From Pseudomonadota bacterium (GTDB lineage Bacteria; Pseudomonadota; Alphaproteobacteria; Acetobacterales; Acetobacteraceae), in the NCBI GenBank assembly GCA_021816925.1, contig JAKAWQ010000036.1, positions 1 through 37,912 of the forward strand: DNA of 37,912 nt, read 5' to 3'. The notes beneath the pieces were generated by a model. The model was not told the origin of the DNA and did no database searches. It worked only from the letters and a program-made list of their open reading frames with translations. Shown here piece after piece: positions 8,392 through 17,267 of this stretch. Position numbers and translations under genes: made by a program. Numbering within the stretch: position 1 is the stretch's first letter; each line of letters opens with the position of its first letter.

Positions 8392-9699
8392 TCACCAACG
8401 TGGTTCCGGGGCCGGCTTCGGCTCGGGCGGAAAGCGACGGAGGAGGAAGATCATCACGCCCATCGCCGGGAAGGCGGCAAAGGTGGTGAGGGAATAGAAG
8501 AGCTTCCATCCCGCGGCAGCGGCAAGGAAACCGGAGAGGCCACCGACCGTGCGCAGCGCAAGGGCAGCGACAGATGAAAGGAGCGCGTACTGGGTGGCCG
8601 TGTGGGCACGCGAGCAGAGGCCGGAGAGGTAAGTGATGAATGCCGCATCCGCGAGACCTTCCGTGAACGATTCGACGGCCGAAGTGGCGAGCAGAACGCC
8701 GTGGCTTCCTGCAGAGTAGGCAAGGAGCACGTACATGGCGAGGCAGAGTGTCTGCACCCAGCCCGTGAAAAGGAGAGCGCGGCCGACACCGAGGCGTGCG
8801 ACGAGCCACCCCCCGAGTGCCGCGCCGACAAGGACAGCAGCAAGCGAAACAGGCCCCGACGCGAGAGCGACGGCGGCCCGATTGAAGCCGAGCGCTCGAT
8901 AGAAGGGCGGCAGCATCACGCCGGCCATGGCCTCTCCCAGTCGGAACAGTACGACGAAGGCGAGGATGGGAACCGCACCCGGCCGGGCGAGGAATTCCTG
9001 CAAGGGAGCAACGAGCGATTCGGCGAGGCGCTGGCGGAGACTGTGAGGGGAGAACGATCCCGACGCGGGCGGCGGCGGTTCACGCGCGGCCAGGGTGACG
9101 GGAATTCCGAACGCCGCGAGGCCGGCCATCAGGAACAGCGAAAGGTGCCATCCGAGCGGGGTTGCCAGAGCGATGGCGCCGGCGCCCGAGATCAAGAGGG
9201 CCGCACGATATCCCCAGACATAGGCTGCCATGGCGGCGCCCTGCAGGCGGGCGGGGAAGGTTTCGATGCGCCAGGCATCGATGACGATGTCCTGGCTGGC
9301 GGAGAGGAAGGCGACCAGCGCGGCGGCGCCGGCGGCGAGAGCAGGGGCGACGGCAGGACGGGAGAGGGCGAGAAGCGCCACCGACAGTACGAGGGCAGGC
9401 TGGACGGTCAGCAACCAGCCGCGCCGGCGGCCGAAACGGGCCAAGACGCCCGGCGGAGCCGCGTGATCCATGAGCGGTGCCCACAGAAACTTCAGCGAGT
9501 AGGAGAGACCGATTTCCGCGGTGAGGCCGATCGCCCCGAGCGAGACATGGCCTTCGGCAAACCACTGCCGAAGCGTAAACCCGGACAGTGGAAGCGGCAA
9601 GCCGGAGGCAAAGCCGAACCCTCCCATGAGCCAGAGCATAGGGTTCGCGAATGCGCGGCCGAGGATCGAGGTTTCCGAGACCGTCTCGACCGACGCCAT
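8392..9699 (-). CDS. ampG: AmpG-like muropeptide permease (MFS)
   Basis: A 435-residue inner-membrane transporter of the major facilitator superfamily, AmpG branch. Family signs are GFASGLPLPLSGFTLRQWFA near residue 30, EIGLSYSLKFLWAPLMDH, FLSASQDIVIDAWRIE (the AmpG QDI-x-x-DA motif) and FTEGLADAAFITYLSGLC. Twelve or more hydrophobic segments are visible. AmpG imports anhydromuropeptides (GlcNAc-anhydroMurNAc peptides) released during cell-wall turnover. Its ATG abuts the dppF stop with no gap, so it is the last gene of the dipeptide-transporter operon. Some AmpG-like MFS proteins carry other substrates, so the exact ligand is an inference. Confidence 0.85.
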   Translation of the reverse strand: MASVETVSETSILGRAFANPMLWLMGGFGFASGLPLPLSGFTLRQWFAEGHVSLGAIGLTAEIGLSYSLKFLWAPLMDHAAPPGVLARFGRRRGWLLTVQPALVLSVALLALSRPAVAPALAAGAAALVAFLSASQDIVIDAWRIETFPARLQGAAMAAYVWGYRAALLISGAGAIALATPLGWHLSLFLMAGLAAFGIPVTLAAREPPPPASGSFSPHSLRQRLAESLVAPLQEFLARPGAVPILAFVVLFRLGEAMAGVMLPPFYRALGFNRAAVALASGPVSLAAVLVGAALGGWLVARLGVGRALLFTGWVQTLCLAMYVLLAYSAGSHGVLLATSAVESFTEGLADAAFITYLSGLCSRAHTATQYALLSSVAALALRTVGGLSGFLAAAAGWKLFYSLTTFAAFPAMGVMIFLLRRFPPEPKPAPEPRW

Positions 9700-10713
9700 C
9701 TATCCGCTCACGAATTGCGCCCGCCCGGCCGCACCTTGGCGGACAACCGCCTCTTCGGCACGCAGGCAGGCGGCAACGTGGCCGGGCGAAAGCTCCCGCA
9801 ACGGAGGGATGGTCTCGGCGCAGGCAGGTTCCGCATGCCGGCAGCGGGTACGAAAGACGCAACCGGAGGGCGGCGCGAGCGGGCTCGGCAGGTCCCCGTC
9901 AAGGAGAATACGGCTGGCGGCGAGCCCCGTGTCCGGTTCCGGGACCGCGGCCATCAGCGCCTGCGTATAGGGATGCCGCGGTGCGGAAAAGATCTCCTTG
10001 GCCGACGCGATCTCCATGATCCGGCCAAGATAGAGCACCATCACGCGGTCAGCCGCGTAGCAGACGGTTGCAAGGTCGTGAGCGATCAGGATCATCGCAA
10101 GATGGCGGCGCCGTTGCAGCGCAATAAGGAGGTTCGTGACCTGAGCAGCAATCGAGACGTCGAGTGCGGAAACCGGTTCGTCGGCGATCAGGAGCACAGG
10201 GTCGCAGGCCAGCGCACGCGCGATGCCGACGCGCTGGCGCTGCCCGCCCGAAAGCTGGTGCGGCAGGCGAGAGGCAAGTGCGGACACGAGCCCCACCTCA
10301 TCCATCAGCGTCGCGACGCGCGCGCGCGCCGCCGCCCGGGTCCGTGCCAGGCGATGGATTGCAAGCGGTTCGGCGAGGATCTCCTCAACCCGCATGCGCG
10401 GATCAAGCGAGCCGAAGGGATCCTGGAAGACCGGCTGCGCCGCGCGCCGGAATTGCTGAAGCGTGGTTCCGGAGAGCCTGGAAATATCCTGCGAGCGAAA
10501 CTGGATGCGCCCGGCGCTCGGCTCCGTAAGACCGAGCACGCAATGGCCGATGGTGGTCTTTCCGGATCCCGATTCGCCGACGAGCCCCAGAATCTCTCCC
10601 GGGTCGAGTTGAAAGGAAACGTTGGTCACGGCTTGCAGGAGGGCCGGACGGCGGAACAAGCCGCGGCGAGCCGGGAAACGCACCGAGAGATCTTCGACCG
10701 TAAGGAGCGGCAT
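9700..10713 (-). CDS. dppF: Dipeptide/oligopeptide ABC transporter ATPase DppF
   Basis: A 337-residue ATPase of the DppF/OppF family. It has Walker A VGESGSGKTT, the family region QPVFQDPFGSLDPRM, the signature LSGGQRQRVGIARAL, then LLIADEPVSALDVS, and ends in the oligopeptide-transporter C-terminal module (APRHPYTQALMAAVP plus a Cys-containing loop, FRTRCRHAEPAC). I place the start at MPLLTVEDL (ATG at 10713), two bases behind the dppD stop; the frame extends to 10800 but that part overlaps dppD and is not family-like. It works with DppD as the ATPase pair that drives peptide uptake. The stop touches the start of ampG. Confidence 0.93.
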   Translation of the reverse strand: MPLLTVEDLSVRFPARRGLFRRPALLQAVTNVSFQLDPGEILGLVGESGSGKTTIGHCVLGLTEPSAGRIQFRSQDISRLSGTTLQQFRRAAQPVFQDPFGSLDPRMRVEEILAEPLAIHRLARTRAAARARVATLMDEVGLVSALASRLPHQLSGGQRQRVGIARALACDPVLLIADEPVSALDVSIAAQVTNLLIALQRRRHLAMILIAHDLATVCYAADRVMVLYLGRIMEIASAKEIFSAPRHPYTQALMAAVPEPDTGLAASRILLDGDLPSPLAPPSGCVFRTRCRHAEPACAETIPPLRELSPGHVAACLRAEEAVVRQGAAGRAQFVSG

Positions 10714-10715
10714 GT

Positions 10716-11705
10716 TCACGCAGCCAGCTCCGCGGCGCGAAAGCATCGCACGCTCCGGTTTTCGCCGAAGGTGGTGACCGGCGGTGGCGCCGCGTCGCAA
10801 AGGCCGGAGCGGAAGGACGGACAGCGGGGAGCAAAGGCACAGCCGTGCGGAACCTGTGCGGGATCCGGCACCGCGCCGCCGATCGCCGGCAGTGTCATCT
10901 CGTCCTTGTTCATGCCAAGGCGGGGCACCGATTGCAGGAGCGCCCTCGTGTAGGGATGCAGCGGATGGGCGATCACCGCGGCCGCCGGACCCTCCTCTAC
11001 GGCTCGACCGGCATAAAGGACGAGGATCCGATCGGCGATTTCGCGCGCCACGCCGAGGTGGTGCGTAACGAACAGGAGTGCCATGCCGCGCTCGCCACGC
11101 AACCGTTTGAGAAGATCGAGGATCTGCGCCTGGACGGTAACGTCGAGGGCGGTGGTCGGCTCGTCGGCGATCAGGAGCGAGGGGTTGCAGACCAGCGCGA
11201 TCGCGATCACCACCCGCTGACGGAGCCCACCCGAAAGCTCGTGCGGGAAGGCCGCCATTCGCCGCTCCGGCTCGGCGATGCCGAGATGCGCGAGCAGTGC
11301 GACGGCGCGGTCCCGCGCAGCAGTTCGCGGTAACGCCTCGTGAAAACGGATCGCCTCGGTGATCTGGTCTCCGATACGATAGACCGGGTTGAGGCTGGTC
11401 ATCGGCTCCTGAAAGATCATGCCGATTTCCTTGCCGCGCAGGCGCTGCAGAATGGTGGCGTCGGTCGTCGTGAGCTCGTGCGACGTCCCATCGCTGGCCA
11501 GGAAGCGGATCGTGCCCGTTGTCATCCGCGCGGTGCGCGGCAGGAGCCGCATCACGGCAAGCCCGAGCGAAGACTTACCCGAGCCGGATTCGCCGACGAT
11601 GACGAGGCTTTCACCCCGAGCGATTCGGATCGAGACCTGATGAAGTGCCGGGACTGCACCATAGGAGAGCGAGAAGTCCTCTACCGAGAGAAGAGAACGG
11701 TTCAT
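10716..11705 (-). CDS. dppD: Dipeptide/oligopeptide ABC transporter ATPase DppD
   Basis: A 329-residue ATPase, the DppD/OppD partner of DppF. Walker A is VGESGSGKSS, followed by KEIGMIFQEPMTSLNPVYRI, the signature ELSGGLRQRV, then LLIADEPTTALDVTVQAQIL and VTHHLGVA. The C-terminal oligopeptide module has HPLHPYTRALLQSVPRLG and a Cys-rich loop (CAFAPRCPSFRSGLC). The ATG overlaps the dppC stop in an ATGA arrangement. The paired ATPases with the PQEP/QDP loops are typical of peptide and nickel importers; the neighbouring binding protein favours peptides. Confidence 0.93.
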   Translation of the reverse strand: MNRSLLSVEDFSLSYGAVPALHQVSIRIARGESLVIVGESGSGKSSLGLAVMRLLPRTARMTTGTIRFLASDGTSHELTTTDATILQRLRGKEIGMIFQEPMTSLNPVYRIGDQITEAIRFHEALPRTAARDRAVALLAHLGIAEPERRMAAFPHELSGGLRQRVVIAIALVCNPSLLIADEPTTALDVTVQAQILDLLKRLRGERGMALLFVTHHLGVAREIADRILVLYAGRAVEEGPAAAVIAHPLHPYTRALLQSVPRLGMNKDEMTLPAIGGAVPDPAQVPHGCAFAPRCPSFRSGLCDAAPPPVTTFGENRSVRCFRAAELAA

Positions 11706-12553
11706 CGGGCGCGCGGATCGAATTCGCGCCGCAGCGCATCACCGAGCAGGTTGAAGCCGAGCACGACGAGGAAGATCGCGAGCCCCGGAAAAGTCGCGAT
11801 CCACCACGCGGTGAGAAAGTAGTTCTGCCCGTCGGCCAGAAGCGCCCCCCAGTCGGGCGACGGCGGCTGGGCGCCGAGACCGAGGAAGGAGAGGCCAGCC
11901 GTTTCGACGACGACCGCACCCGCCTGCAGCGTCGCCATGATGATCACCGGGGAGAGGCTGTTCGGCGCCACGTGGCGCAACATGATGCGCCGGCTCGACG
12001 CTCCGAGCGCACGCGCGGCGCGGACAAAATCTGTGTGGCGAACACCGAGGACCTGGCCACGGACCAGCCGGGCGTATTGCGGCGTATAGACAATGCCGAT
12101 CGCGATCATCGAGTGCAGCAGGCTCGGGCCAAGCGCAGCAACGATGATAAGTGCGAGCAAAAGATAAGGAAAGGCGAGAAGGACATCGACAATACGCATG
12201 ATCACGGCATCGGCAACGCCGCCGAGATACCCCGCCACCAGCCCCATGGCGGTGCCCGACGCAAGGGCAAGGCCATCGCCGACGATGATGGCAAGGAGTG
12301 CGTAGCGCGCACCGTAGAGCACCCGGCTTGCGACATCCCGGCCGTACTGATCGGTGCCGAGCAGGTGGACCGCTGAGGGAGAGGCGAGCGCACCCATCAG
12401 GTTCTGGTCGAAGGGGTTGTAAGGAGCGATCACCGGGGCGAAGGCGCAAAGAAACAGGAACAGAGTGACAATCCCGAGCCCGATCCGGGCTGCCGGCCTG
12501 GCAATGGCGGCACGCAACGCCGCCGGCTCGCCGATGGCAGTACTTGCGCTCAT
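11702..12553 (-). CDS. dppC: Dipeptide/oligopeptide ABC transporter permease DppC
   Basis: A 283-residue inner-membrane permease of the DppC/OppC type. It has the N-terminal extension and first transmembrane helix, then HLLGTDQYGRDVASRVLYGA, the conserved periplasmic loop typical of DppC. The EAA-like loop that docks on the ATPase is visible as FVRAARALGASSRRIMLRHV. The end GDALRREFDPRAR is also typical. It starts with ATG in an ATGA overlap with dppB and ends in an ATGA overlap with dppD. It forms the channel with DppB. Confidence 0.94.
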   Translation of the reverse strand: MSASTAIGEPAALRAAIARPAARIGLGIVTLFLFLCAFAPVIAPYNPFDQNLMGALASPSAVHLLGTDQYGRDVASRVLYGARYALLAIIVGDGLALASGTAMGLVAGYLGGVADAVIMRIVDVLLAFPYLLLALIIVAALGPSLLHSMIAIGIVYTPQYARLVRGQVLGVRHTDFVRAARALGASSRRIMLRHVAPNSLSPVIIMATLQAGAVVVETAGLSFLGLGAQPPSPDWGALLADGQNYFLTAWWIATFPGLAIFLVVLGFNLLGDALRREFDPRAR

Positions 12554-13554
12554 TGGCGACGAATGCGCGGATCAAGCACGGCATAGCAAAGGTCGACACC
12601 GAGGTTGACCAGCACGAAGACCGTGGCAACGAACACCGCGCCCGCCTGTACCACCGGGTAATCACGAGCAAGAATGGCATCCACCATGAGCCGGCCAAGT
12701 CCGGGCAGCGAAAAGATCGTCTCGGTGAGCACCGCGCCGGACAGCAATAGTCCGAGCTGCAGGCCGATCACTGTGACGATCGGGATGAGTGCATTTCGCA
12801 GGATGTGTGCCCGGATCACACGGCTTTCGGGTAGCCCCTTGGCGCGGGCGGTGCGAACATGATCGAGATTCATGCTGGAGAGCATCTCACCGCGCGTGAT
12901 GCGGGTGATCAGGGCAAGCGGAATCGTGGCGAGTGTTGCCGCCGGAAGGAGGAGGTGGCGCAGCGCCTGCCAGACGAGGCCGGATCGGCCGGAGAGGACG
13001 GCATCGAGGATGCTGAGGCCCGTCGGGCGCGCCATGTGCACACCGATCGGCATCAACCCGCCGACGGGCAGCCAGCCGAGCTTCTCCGAGAACACGAGCA
13101 GCACCATCAACCCGAGCCAGAAGACCGGCATCGAGACACCGAAGAGCGTAGGTGTCGTAATTGCCGTGTCGATCCAGGTGCCTTCGTTGAGCGCGGCGGC
13201 AACGCCGAGCGGCACGCCGATCGCAACCGCCAGCAGGAGCGCCGAAAGCGTGAGCTCGAGCGTCACGGGGAAGGCCTGAAGAACCTCGCCAAAGGCGGGG
13301 CGGTTGTCGCGCAGAGAAGTGCCGAAGTCTCCCGAGAGAGCACCGGAGAGGAACCGCCAGTACTGCACGATCACCGGCTGGTCGAGGCCGAGCTGGTGGC
13401 GGAGTCGGGCAAGTGAAGCGGCGGTCGCCCGGTCGCCGAGGAGGAGCGTCGCCACATCGCCGGGCAGGAGATGCATGGCGATGAAGACGACGACGCTTAC
13501 TCCGAACAGAACGATGAGAAGTTGCGCAAAGCGTCCGGCCAGATAGTCGAGCAC
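12550..13554 (-). CDS. dppB: Dipeptide/oligopeptide ABC transporter permease DppB
   Basis: A 334-residue inner-membrane permease of the DppB/OppB type. It begins with LAGRFAQLLIVLFGVSVVVF, carries the conserved LPGDVA and LGLDQPVIVQYWRFL periplasmic region, and the docking loop HVRTARAKGLPESRVIRAHI. It ends in LCYAVLDPRIRR, the classic DppB C-terminus. The start is GTG, 34 bases behind the dppA stop. There are about six transmembrane segments. Nothing is missing. Confidence 0.94.
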   Translation of the reverse strand: MLDYLAGRFAQLLIVLFGVSVVVFIAMHLLPGDVATLLLGDRATAASLARLRHQLGLDQPVIVQYWRFLSGALSGDFGTSLRDNRPAFGEVLQAFPVTLELTLSALLLAVAIGVPLGVAAALNEGTWIDTAITTPTLFGVSMPVFWLGLMVLLVFSEKLGWLPVGGLMPIGVHMARPTGLSILDAVLSGRSGLVWQALRHLLLPAATLATIPLALITRITRGEMLSSMNLDHVRTARAKGLPESRVIRAHILRNALIPIVTVIGLQLGLLLSGAVLTETIFSLPGLGRLMVDAILARDYPVVQAGAVFVATVFVLVNLGVDLCYAVLDPRIRRQ

Positions 13555-13588
13555 GAAGCGGGCGCCTCGAGGAGACCCGCGTGGCCGA

Positions 13589-15175
13589 TCAGGTGAGCGA
13601 AACCTTCTCCATGTCGAAGAACATTTGCGTCGGATTCAGCTGATATCCCTTGACCCGATTGCTGACGGCGCGCACCTGCAGAACCGAGTTGATGAAGATC
13701 CAGGGCGCCGCATCAAGAATGATACGCTGGGCCCGTTGATAGATCTTCACACGCTCCGCATGGCTGTTGCTTTTCAGACCCTTGACGAAGAGAGCATCGA
13801 GCACAGGATTGCGATAGCGAACGGTGTCGGTGACGGGAATGTTGCTGCCGCCGAAGAGTGCATTGAGGAAATTGTCAGGATCGCCGTTGTCGCCGGTCCA
13901 GCCGACGAGGAACATTCCCTTGTACTTGCTCGAGCGAATGGTGGTGAGGTAGGCGCCGAACTCGATCTTGCGCACGGTCACCTTGACGCCGACCTTTTCG
14001 AGATAGCCCTGCACCGCGACCGCGAGGTCGGGCCCGACCGGGTTGTAGCCGCGGCCCGAATTGTAAGCCAGCAGCTCGACCGCAAACCCGGGCGCAACGC
14101 CGGCGGCGGCGAGCAGGGACTTCGCCTTGGCCGGATCGTATGGATAACCCTTGAGGGAGGGATCGAAGCTCCACTCCGAAGCGGGCAAGGGAGACGTCAT
14201 CGGTGCGGCAAGGCCCTGGTAAAGGGCCTTGTCCATGGCGTTCTTGTCCACCGCGTAGTTGAAGGCCTGGCGTACGCGGACATCGGTGAAGGGCGGTGTG
14301 TCGCAGGGCATGCCCACGCCGCTCACCGCGAGCCCGGGCTGTGTCAGGATCGTGAGATCGCGATCCGCGCGGATGGCCGGCAGAAGTTCGGTGTTGGTGT
14401 CGGCCCAGATGTGCATGTCGCCGTTCTTGAGCGCAAGCAGCCCGGCAGACGGATCCGGATATTCCTTGAAGACGAGCTTACCGACTTTTGGCCTGCCGTT
14501 CCAATACCCGGGATTGGCGTCCAGCAGGATAGCATCGCGGGGCCGCCATTCGCGGAAGATGAAGGGCCCGGTGCCAACCGGATGCTGGCGAAAGCTTTTG
14601 CCGTACTTGGCTGCGGCGGTCGGGCTTGCGACACCGTTCCAGACCATTGCGAGGCTGGTCAGGAAGGGAGCACTCGGCGCTTTCAGAACAAAGACAACGG
14701 TCATGTCGTCCTTGGCCGTGTACGAGGCGAGCGAGCCATAGGTGAAGTCGATGTACCCTTCCACCGGGCCGGTGTTGTAGATGTAATTCGGGTTGGCCTT
14801 GTTCAGCAGCCGGTCGATGCCGGCAAGGTACGTCTTGGCATTGAGCGGCGTGCCGTCGTGGAAGCTGACATTCGGCCGGAGACGAAAGGTGTACGTCAGG
14901 CCGTCCGGAGAAACCTCGTAGGATTGCGCGAGCCCGGGTTCTGGATCCGTGGTGCCGGGCTTGTATTTCATCAGGCCGTCAAACACCGTTGCCATGACGA
15001 AGCCGGAAGTGTTGTTCAGCACCGCCTCCGGATCGAAGCCGGTCGGATCGGCGGCGATGCCGACGACGAGCGTGTCAGGGGGCGCGGCCGCCTCACCGCG
15101 CGAGGCAAGCCCGAGGCCGCTCAGCACCATGCCCGAGCCGAGGATGAAAGAACGCCGCGCGAATACCGGATTCAT
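13589..15175 (-). CDS. dppA: Periplasmic peptide-binding protein DppA (SBP family 5)
   Basis: A 528-residue extracytoplasmic solute-binding protein of family 5, which delivers peptides, nickel or similar ligands to DppBCDF. A twin-arginine style leader (ARRSFILGSG, ending near GEAAA) precedes DTLVVGIAADPTGFDPE. Family landmarks follow: GLAQSYEVSPDGLTYTFRLR, FHDGTPLNAKTY, VGTGPFIFREW and VRQAFNYAVDKNAM. It is the first gene of dppABCDF-ampG. The start ATG has a purine-rich GGGGGCAGG stretch upstream. Binding specificity cannot be read; adjacency to ampG makes cell-wall peptides a reasonable guess. Confidence 0.92.
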   Translation of the reverse strand: MNPVFARRSFILGSGMVLSGLGLASRGEAAAPPDTLVVGIAADPTGFDPEAVLNNTSGFVMATVFDGLMKYKPGTTDPEPGLAQSYEVSPDGLTYTFRLRPNVSFHDGTPLNAKTYLAGIDRLLNKANPNYIYNTGPVEGYIDFTYGSLASYTAKDDMTVVFVLKAPSAPFLTSLAMVWNGVASPTAAAKYGKSFRQHPVGTGPFIFREWRPRDAILLDANPGYWNGRPKVGKLVFKEYPDPSAGLLALKNGDMHIWADTNTELLPAIRADRDLTILTQPGLAVSGVGMPCDTPPFTDVRVRQAFNYAVDKNAMDKALYQGLAAPMTSPLPASEWSFDPSLKGYPYDPAKAKSLLAAAGVAPGFAVELLAYNSGRGYNPVGPDLAVAVQGYLEKVGVKVTVRKIEFGAYLTTIRSSKYKGMFLVGWTGDNGDPDNFLNALFGGSNIPVTDTVRYRNPVLDALFVKGLKSNSHAERVKIYQRAQRIILDAAPWIFINSVLQVRAVSNRVKGYQLNPTQMFFDMEKVSLT

Positions 15176-15194
15176 GCCTGCCCCCCGTGTTCTG

Positions 15195-15224
15195 GCGGCC
15201 TAAGAGGCCGCGCCGGGGATTATA
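15195..15224 (-). promoter_or_regulatory. Candidate dppA promoter and 5' leader hairpin
   Basis: On the minus strand a perfect TATAAT (15219-15224) lies 44 bases before the dppA ATG; the -35 region (CTTTCC with 17-base spacing) is weak. Transcription would start near 15212, exactly where a perfect 7-bp stem begins (GCGGCCT, AAG loop, AGGCCGC, 15195-15211). The hairpin would sit at the very 5' end of the mRNA, either protecting it or acting as an operator. Confidence 0.4.
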
Positions 15225-15275
15225 GGCGTGCGCAATCGCAAGGAAAGGGCAGCGTCGGGCCTCCGTGTCAGCGTT

Positions 15276-15803
15276 TCAGGCGAGGCTTGGCGCCGACCCG
15301 ATCGCGCTTAGCGAAGACTGCACTCGGCGGCTCTGCCAGAGAGCCACGAAGTCGACGGGTGCCAGCATGACCGGCGGGAAACCGCCATCACGCGTGAGAT
15401 CCGCAACGATATTGCGCGCAAACGGGAACAGAAGGCGCGGACACTCCACCAGAAGTACCGGCTCGACGGCATTCTCCGGCAAGGTCCCGAGCGTGAAGAT
15501 GCCGGCGTAGGTGAGCTCGGCCAGAAAGACCGGCTGCTTGCCCTGCGCGGATTCCTGCCCGTTGCCGGCAGCGGGGAGGCTGGCCTCGGCACGCACCACG
15601 AGCGCGACCTCGAACACCGGCTGCGCCTCCTGCAACCGCCGCGCCTGCACATCCATCGTGATCGCAACCTGAGGAGGGCTGCGCAACTGCGTGAAGATCT
15701 GCGGCCCGCCCGGTACCTCGAAGGATAGGTCCTTGATGTATTGGAGGTTGATAGTCAGCGGCAGCGTGGTCACCGGGGCGCCGGCGGTCGTGCTCTCCGA
15801 CAT
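15276..15803 (-). CDS. secB: Protein-export chaperone SecB
   Basis: A 175-residue cytoplasmic chaperone that keeps preproteins unfolded and hands them to SecA. Family motifs: YIKDLSFEVPGGPQIF at the start of the fold, EVALVVRAEA, VFLAELTYAGIFTL, and LVECPRLLFPFARNIVADLT with GGFPPVMLAPVDF at the end. Length and order fit alphaproteobacterial SecB. It lies 27 bases behind the histidine phosphatase gene in the same direction, so the pair may be cotranscribed, and is divergent from the Tim44-domain and mltA genes, an arrangement seen in many Alphaproteobacteria. Confidence 0.94.
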   Translation of the reverse strand: MSESTTAGAPVTTLPLTINLQYIKDLSFEVPGGPQIFTQLRSPPQVAITMDVQARRLQEAQPVFEVALVVRAEASLPAAGNGQESAQGKQPVFLAELTYAGIFTLGTLPENAVEPVLLVECPRLLFPFARNIVADLTRDGGFPPVMLAPVDFVALWQSRRVQSSLSAIGSAPSLA

Positions 15804-15830
15804 GTTCCTTTTTCCCTCTCCCGCTTGACG

Positions 15831-16385
15831 TCAGGGCTTCCAGACGAGTTCGGCCGGCGGCGGCGCGGCAGGGTCACAATGCAGCCACGCCCCGTTCGGC
15901 ACGCTCTGGCCGGTCAACGCCAGTATGAACCCCCAGTGACTGACCACGAGGCAGTGCTCGGCTTCCGTGTTCGCGGCCATCTCGGCGCGAAATCGCGCCG
16001 CTCGGCCAATCACGTCGTCGTGCGGCTCGGCTGCGTCCGGCCACCAGACCTCGGAAAGCTCGGAGAAGTCATGCTCCGGCCATCGTCGCTCGAGCTCGGA
16101 ACGGCGGGAGCCGATATCGCAGATGAAGGCAAAACGCTCGCGAACCAGAGGATGCACCGCCACGGGCACGCCGAACTGGCCGGCCAGGGTCGCGGCGGTC
16201 TCAAGCGCTCGCGTGTAAGGCGAGACGAGGATACGCCTGATCGGCGCTCCGGCAAGCGCGGACACCGCTGCCTCCACCTGCATACGGCCGCGCTCGGTAA
16301 GAGCGGGGTCGCGAATGCCGGGATCACGCTTGGTGGCCGAAAAGTGCCGGTTGAACTCGCTCTCACCGTGCCGGAGCAGGATCAC
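15831..16385 (-). CDS. Histidine phosphatase family protein
   Basis: A phosphoglycerate-mutase-like histidine phosphatase. The catalytic motif LLRHGESEFN is at the start, the second arginine/glutamate region is VSPYTRALETA, and the second histidine is in VVSHWGFI. I choose the GTG at 16385 (184 residues) because a GGGAGAAGG ribosome site lies 3 bases before it and the catalytic strand begins right there. A longer frame to 16493 would add 36 Arg/Pro-rich residues without family resemblance. The family removes phosphate from small molecules or proteins; the substrate here is unknown. It precedes secB. Confidence 0.82.
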   Translation of the reverse strand: MILLRHGESEFNRHFSATKRDPGIRDPALTERGRMQVEAAVSALAGAPIRRILVSPYTRALETAATLAGQFGVPVAVHPLVRERFAFICDIGSRRSELERRWPEHDFSELSEVWWPDAAEPHDDVIGRAARFRAEMAANTEAEHCLVVSHWGFILALTGQSVPNGAWLHCDPAAPPPAELVWKP

Positions 16386-16598
16386 GGACCTTCTCCCGAC
16401 GACAGCGCGCGTGCGCGGAACCAAGGTGCGATTGCGGCACCTTGACAGGGGTTCCGGTGGAGGATCGGAGGCGCGGTCATTCTCTCCGGTCACGCTCTAG
16501 CCGGCCCGGTCGGCGGCGGCAACCGCGGCTTCGCCGTCCCGATTTAGTTGTCTCAGGGCCCGCCGCCGCCTATGTGGTAACGGGCAAGGAGAAGCGTG

Positions 16599-17267
16599 AT
16601 GGGCCAGGGTGGGTTCCCGATCGACCTCGTTCTGTTCGGCCTGATCGCCGCGTTCCTGGTGCTTCGGCTGCGCAGCGTGCTCGGCCGGCGCACCGGTTTC
16701 GAGCGACCTCCCCTTGATCCCCAGGCGGCGAGTATGGGGCCGCGGCCTCCGCCCGTGATCGAGGGCCGCGCGGAAGCCCCACCGCCTGCGTCTCGCCGCC
16801 CGCTGCCGGATCCGGCAAGCCCGATTGGCCAGGCCCTTGCGCGCATGCAGGACGTAGACCGGACGTTCGATCCGCAGCACTTCCTCTCCGGCGCGGAGAC
16901 GGCTTTCCGATTTATCGTCAACGGCTTTGCTTCGGGCGACCGCGCCGCGTTGCGCCCGCTCCTCTCCGAGGAAACTTACCGCACCTTCGATACCGCGATC
17001 GCCGAACGGGAAAGCCGCGGCGAGACGCAGAAAACCGAGATTCGCGGCATCACGGCCACGACGATCGAAGGTGCGGAACTTGCCGCCACGACAGCCCGGA
17101 TAACGGTCCGCTTCGTATCCGATCAGGTGAACGTGACGCTTGGAGCAAATGGGCAGCCGGTTGCGGGAACCGACGCAGTGACCGAAATCAACGATCTTTG
17201 GACGTTCGAGCGCGACCTTTCCGCCCGCGATCCCACTTGGCGGCTGGTCAGCGCGCGCAGCGCGTGA
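16599..17267 (+). CDS. Tim44-domain inner-membrane protein
   Basis: A 222-residue protein with an N-terminal membrane helix (DLVLFGLIAAFLVLRL, about 8-24), a proline-rich linker (about 30-75), and a C-terminal Tim44/Tim45-like domain (about 85-222: FLSGAETAFRFIVNGFASGD, LSEETYRTFD, EINDLWTFERD). The ATG at 16599 is favoured by an AAGGAG site at 16586-16591, 7 bases upstream; a GTG three bases earlier is possible. Bacterial Tim44-like proteins are membrane-associated relatives of the mitochondrial import motor subunit; their exact bacterial function is not settled. The stop overlaps the mltA start (GTGA). Confidence 0.85.
   Translation: MGQGGFPIDLVLFGLIAAFLVLRLRSVLGRRTGFERPPLDPQAASMGPRPPPVIEGRAEAPPPASRRPLPDPASPIGQALARMQDVDRTFDPQHFLSGAETAFRFIVNGFASGDRAALRPLLSEETYRTFDTAIAERESRGETQKTEIRGITATTIEGAELAATTARITVRFVSDQVNVTLGANGQPVAGTDAVTEINDLWTFERDLSARDPTWRLVSARSA

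Noticed and set aside
8602-10953. Long plus-strand reading frame of 783 codons across ampG and dppF
   Set aside because: It is the antisense shadow of two well-recognised genes in GC-rich DNA, rich in Arg, Gly and Glu and without any domain.
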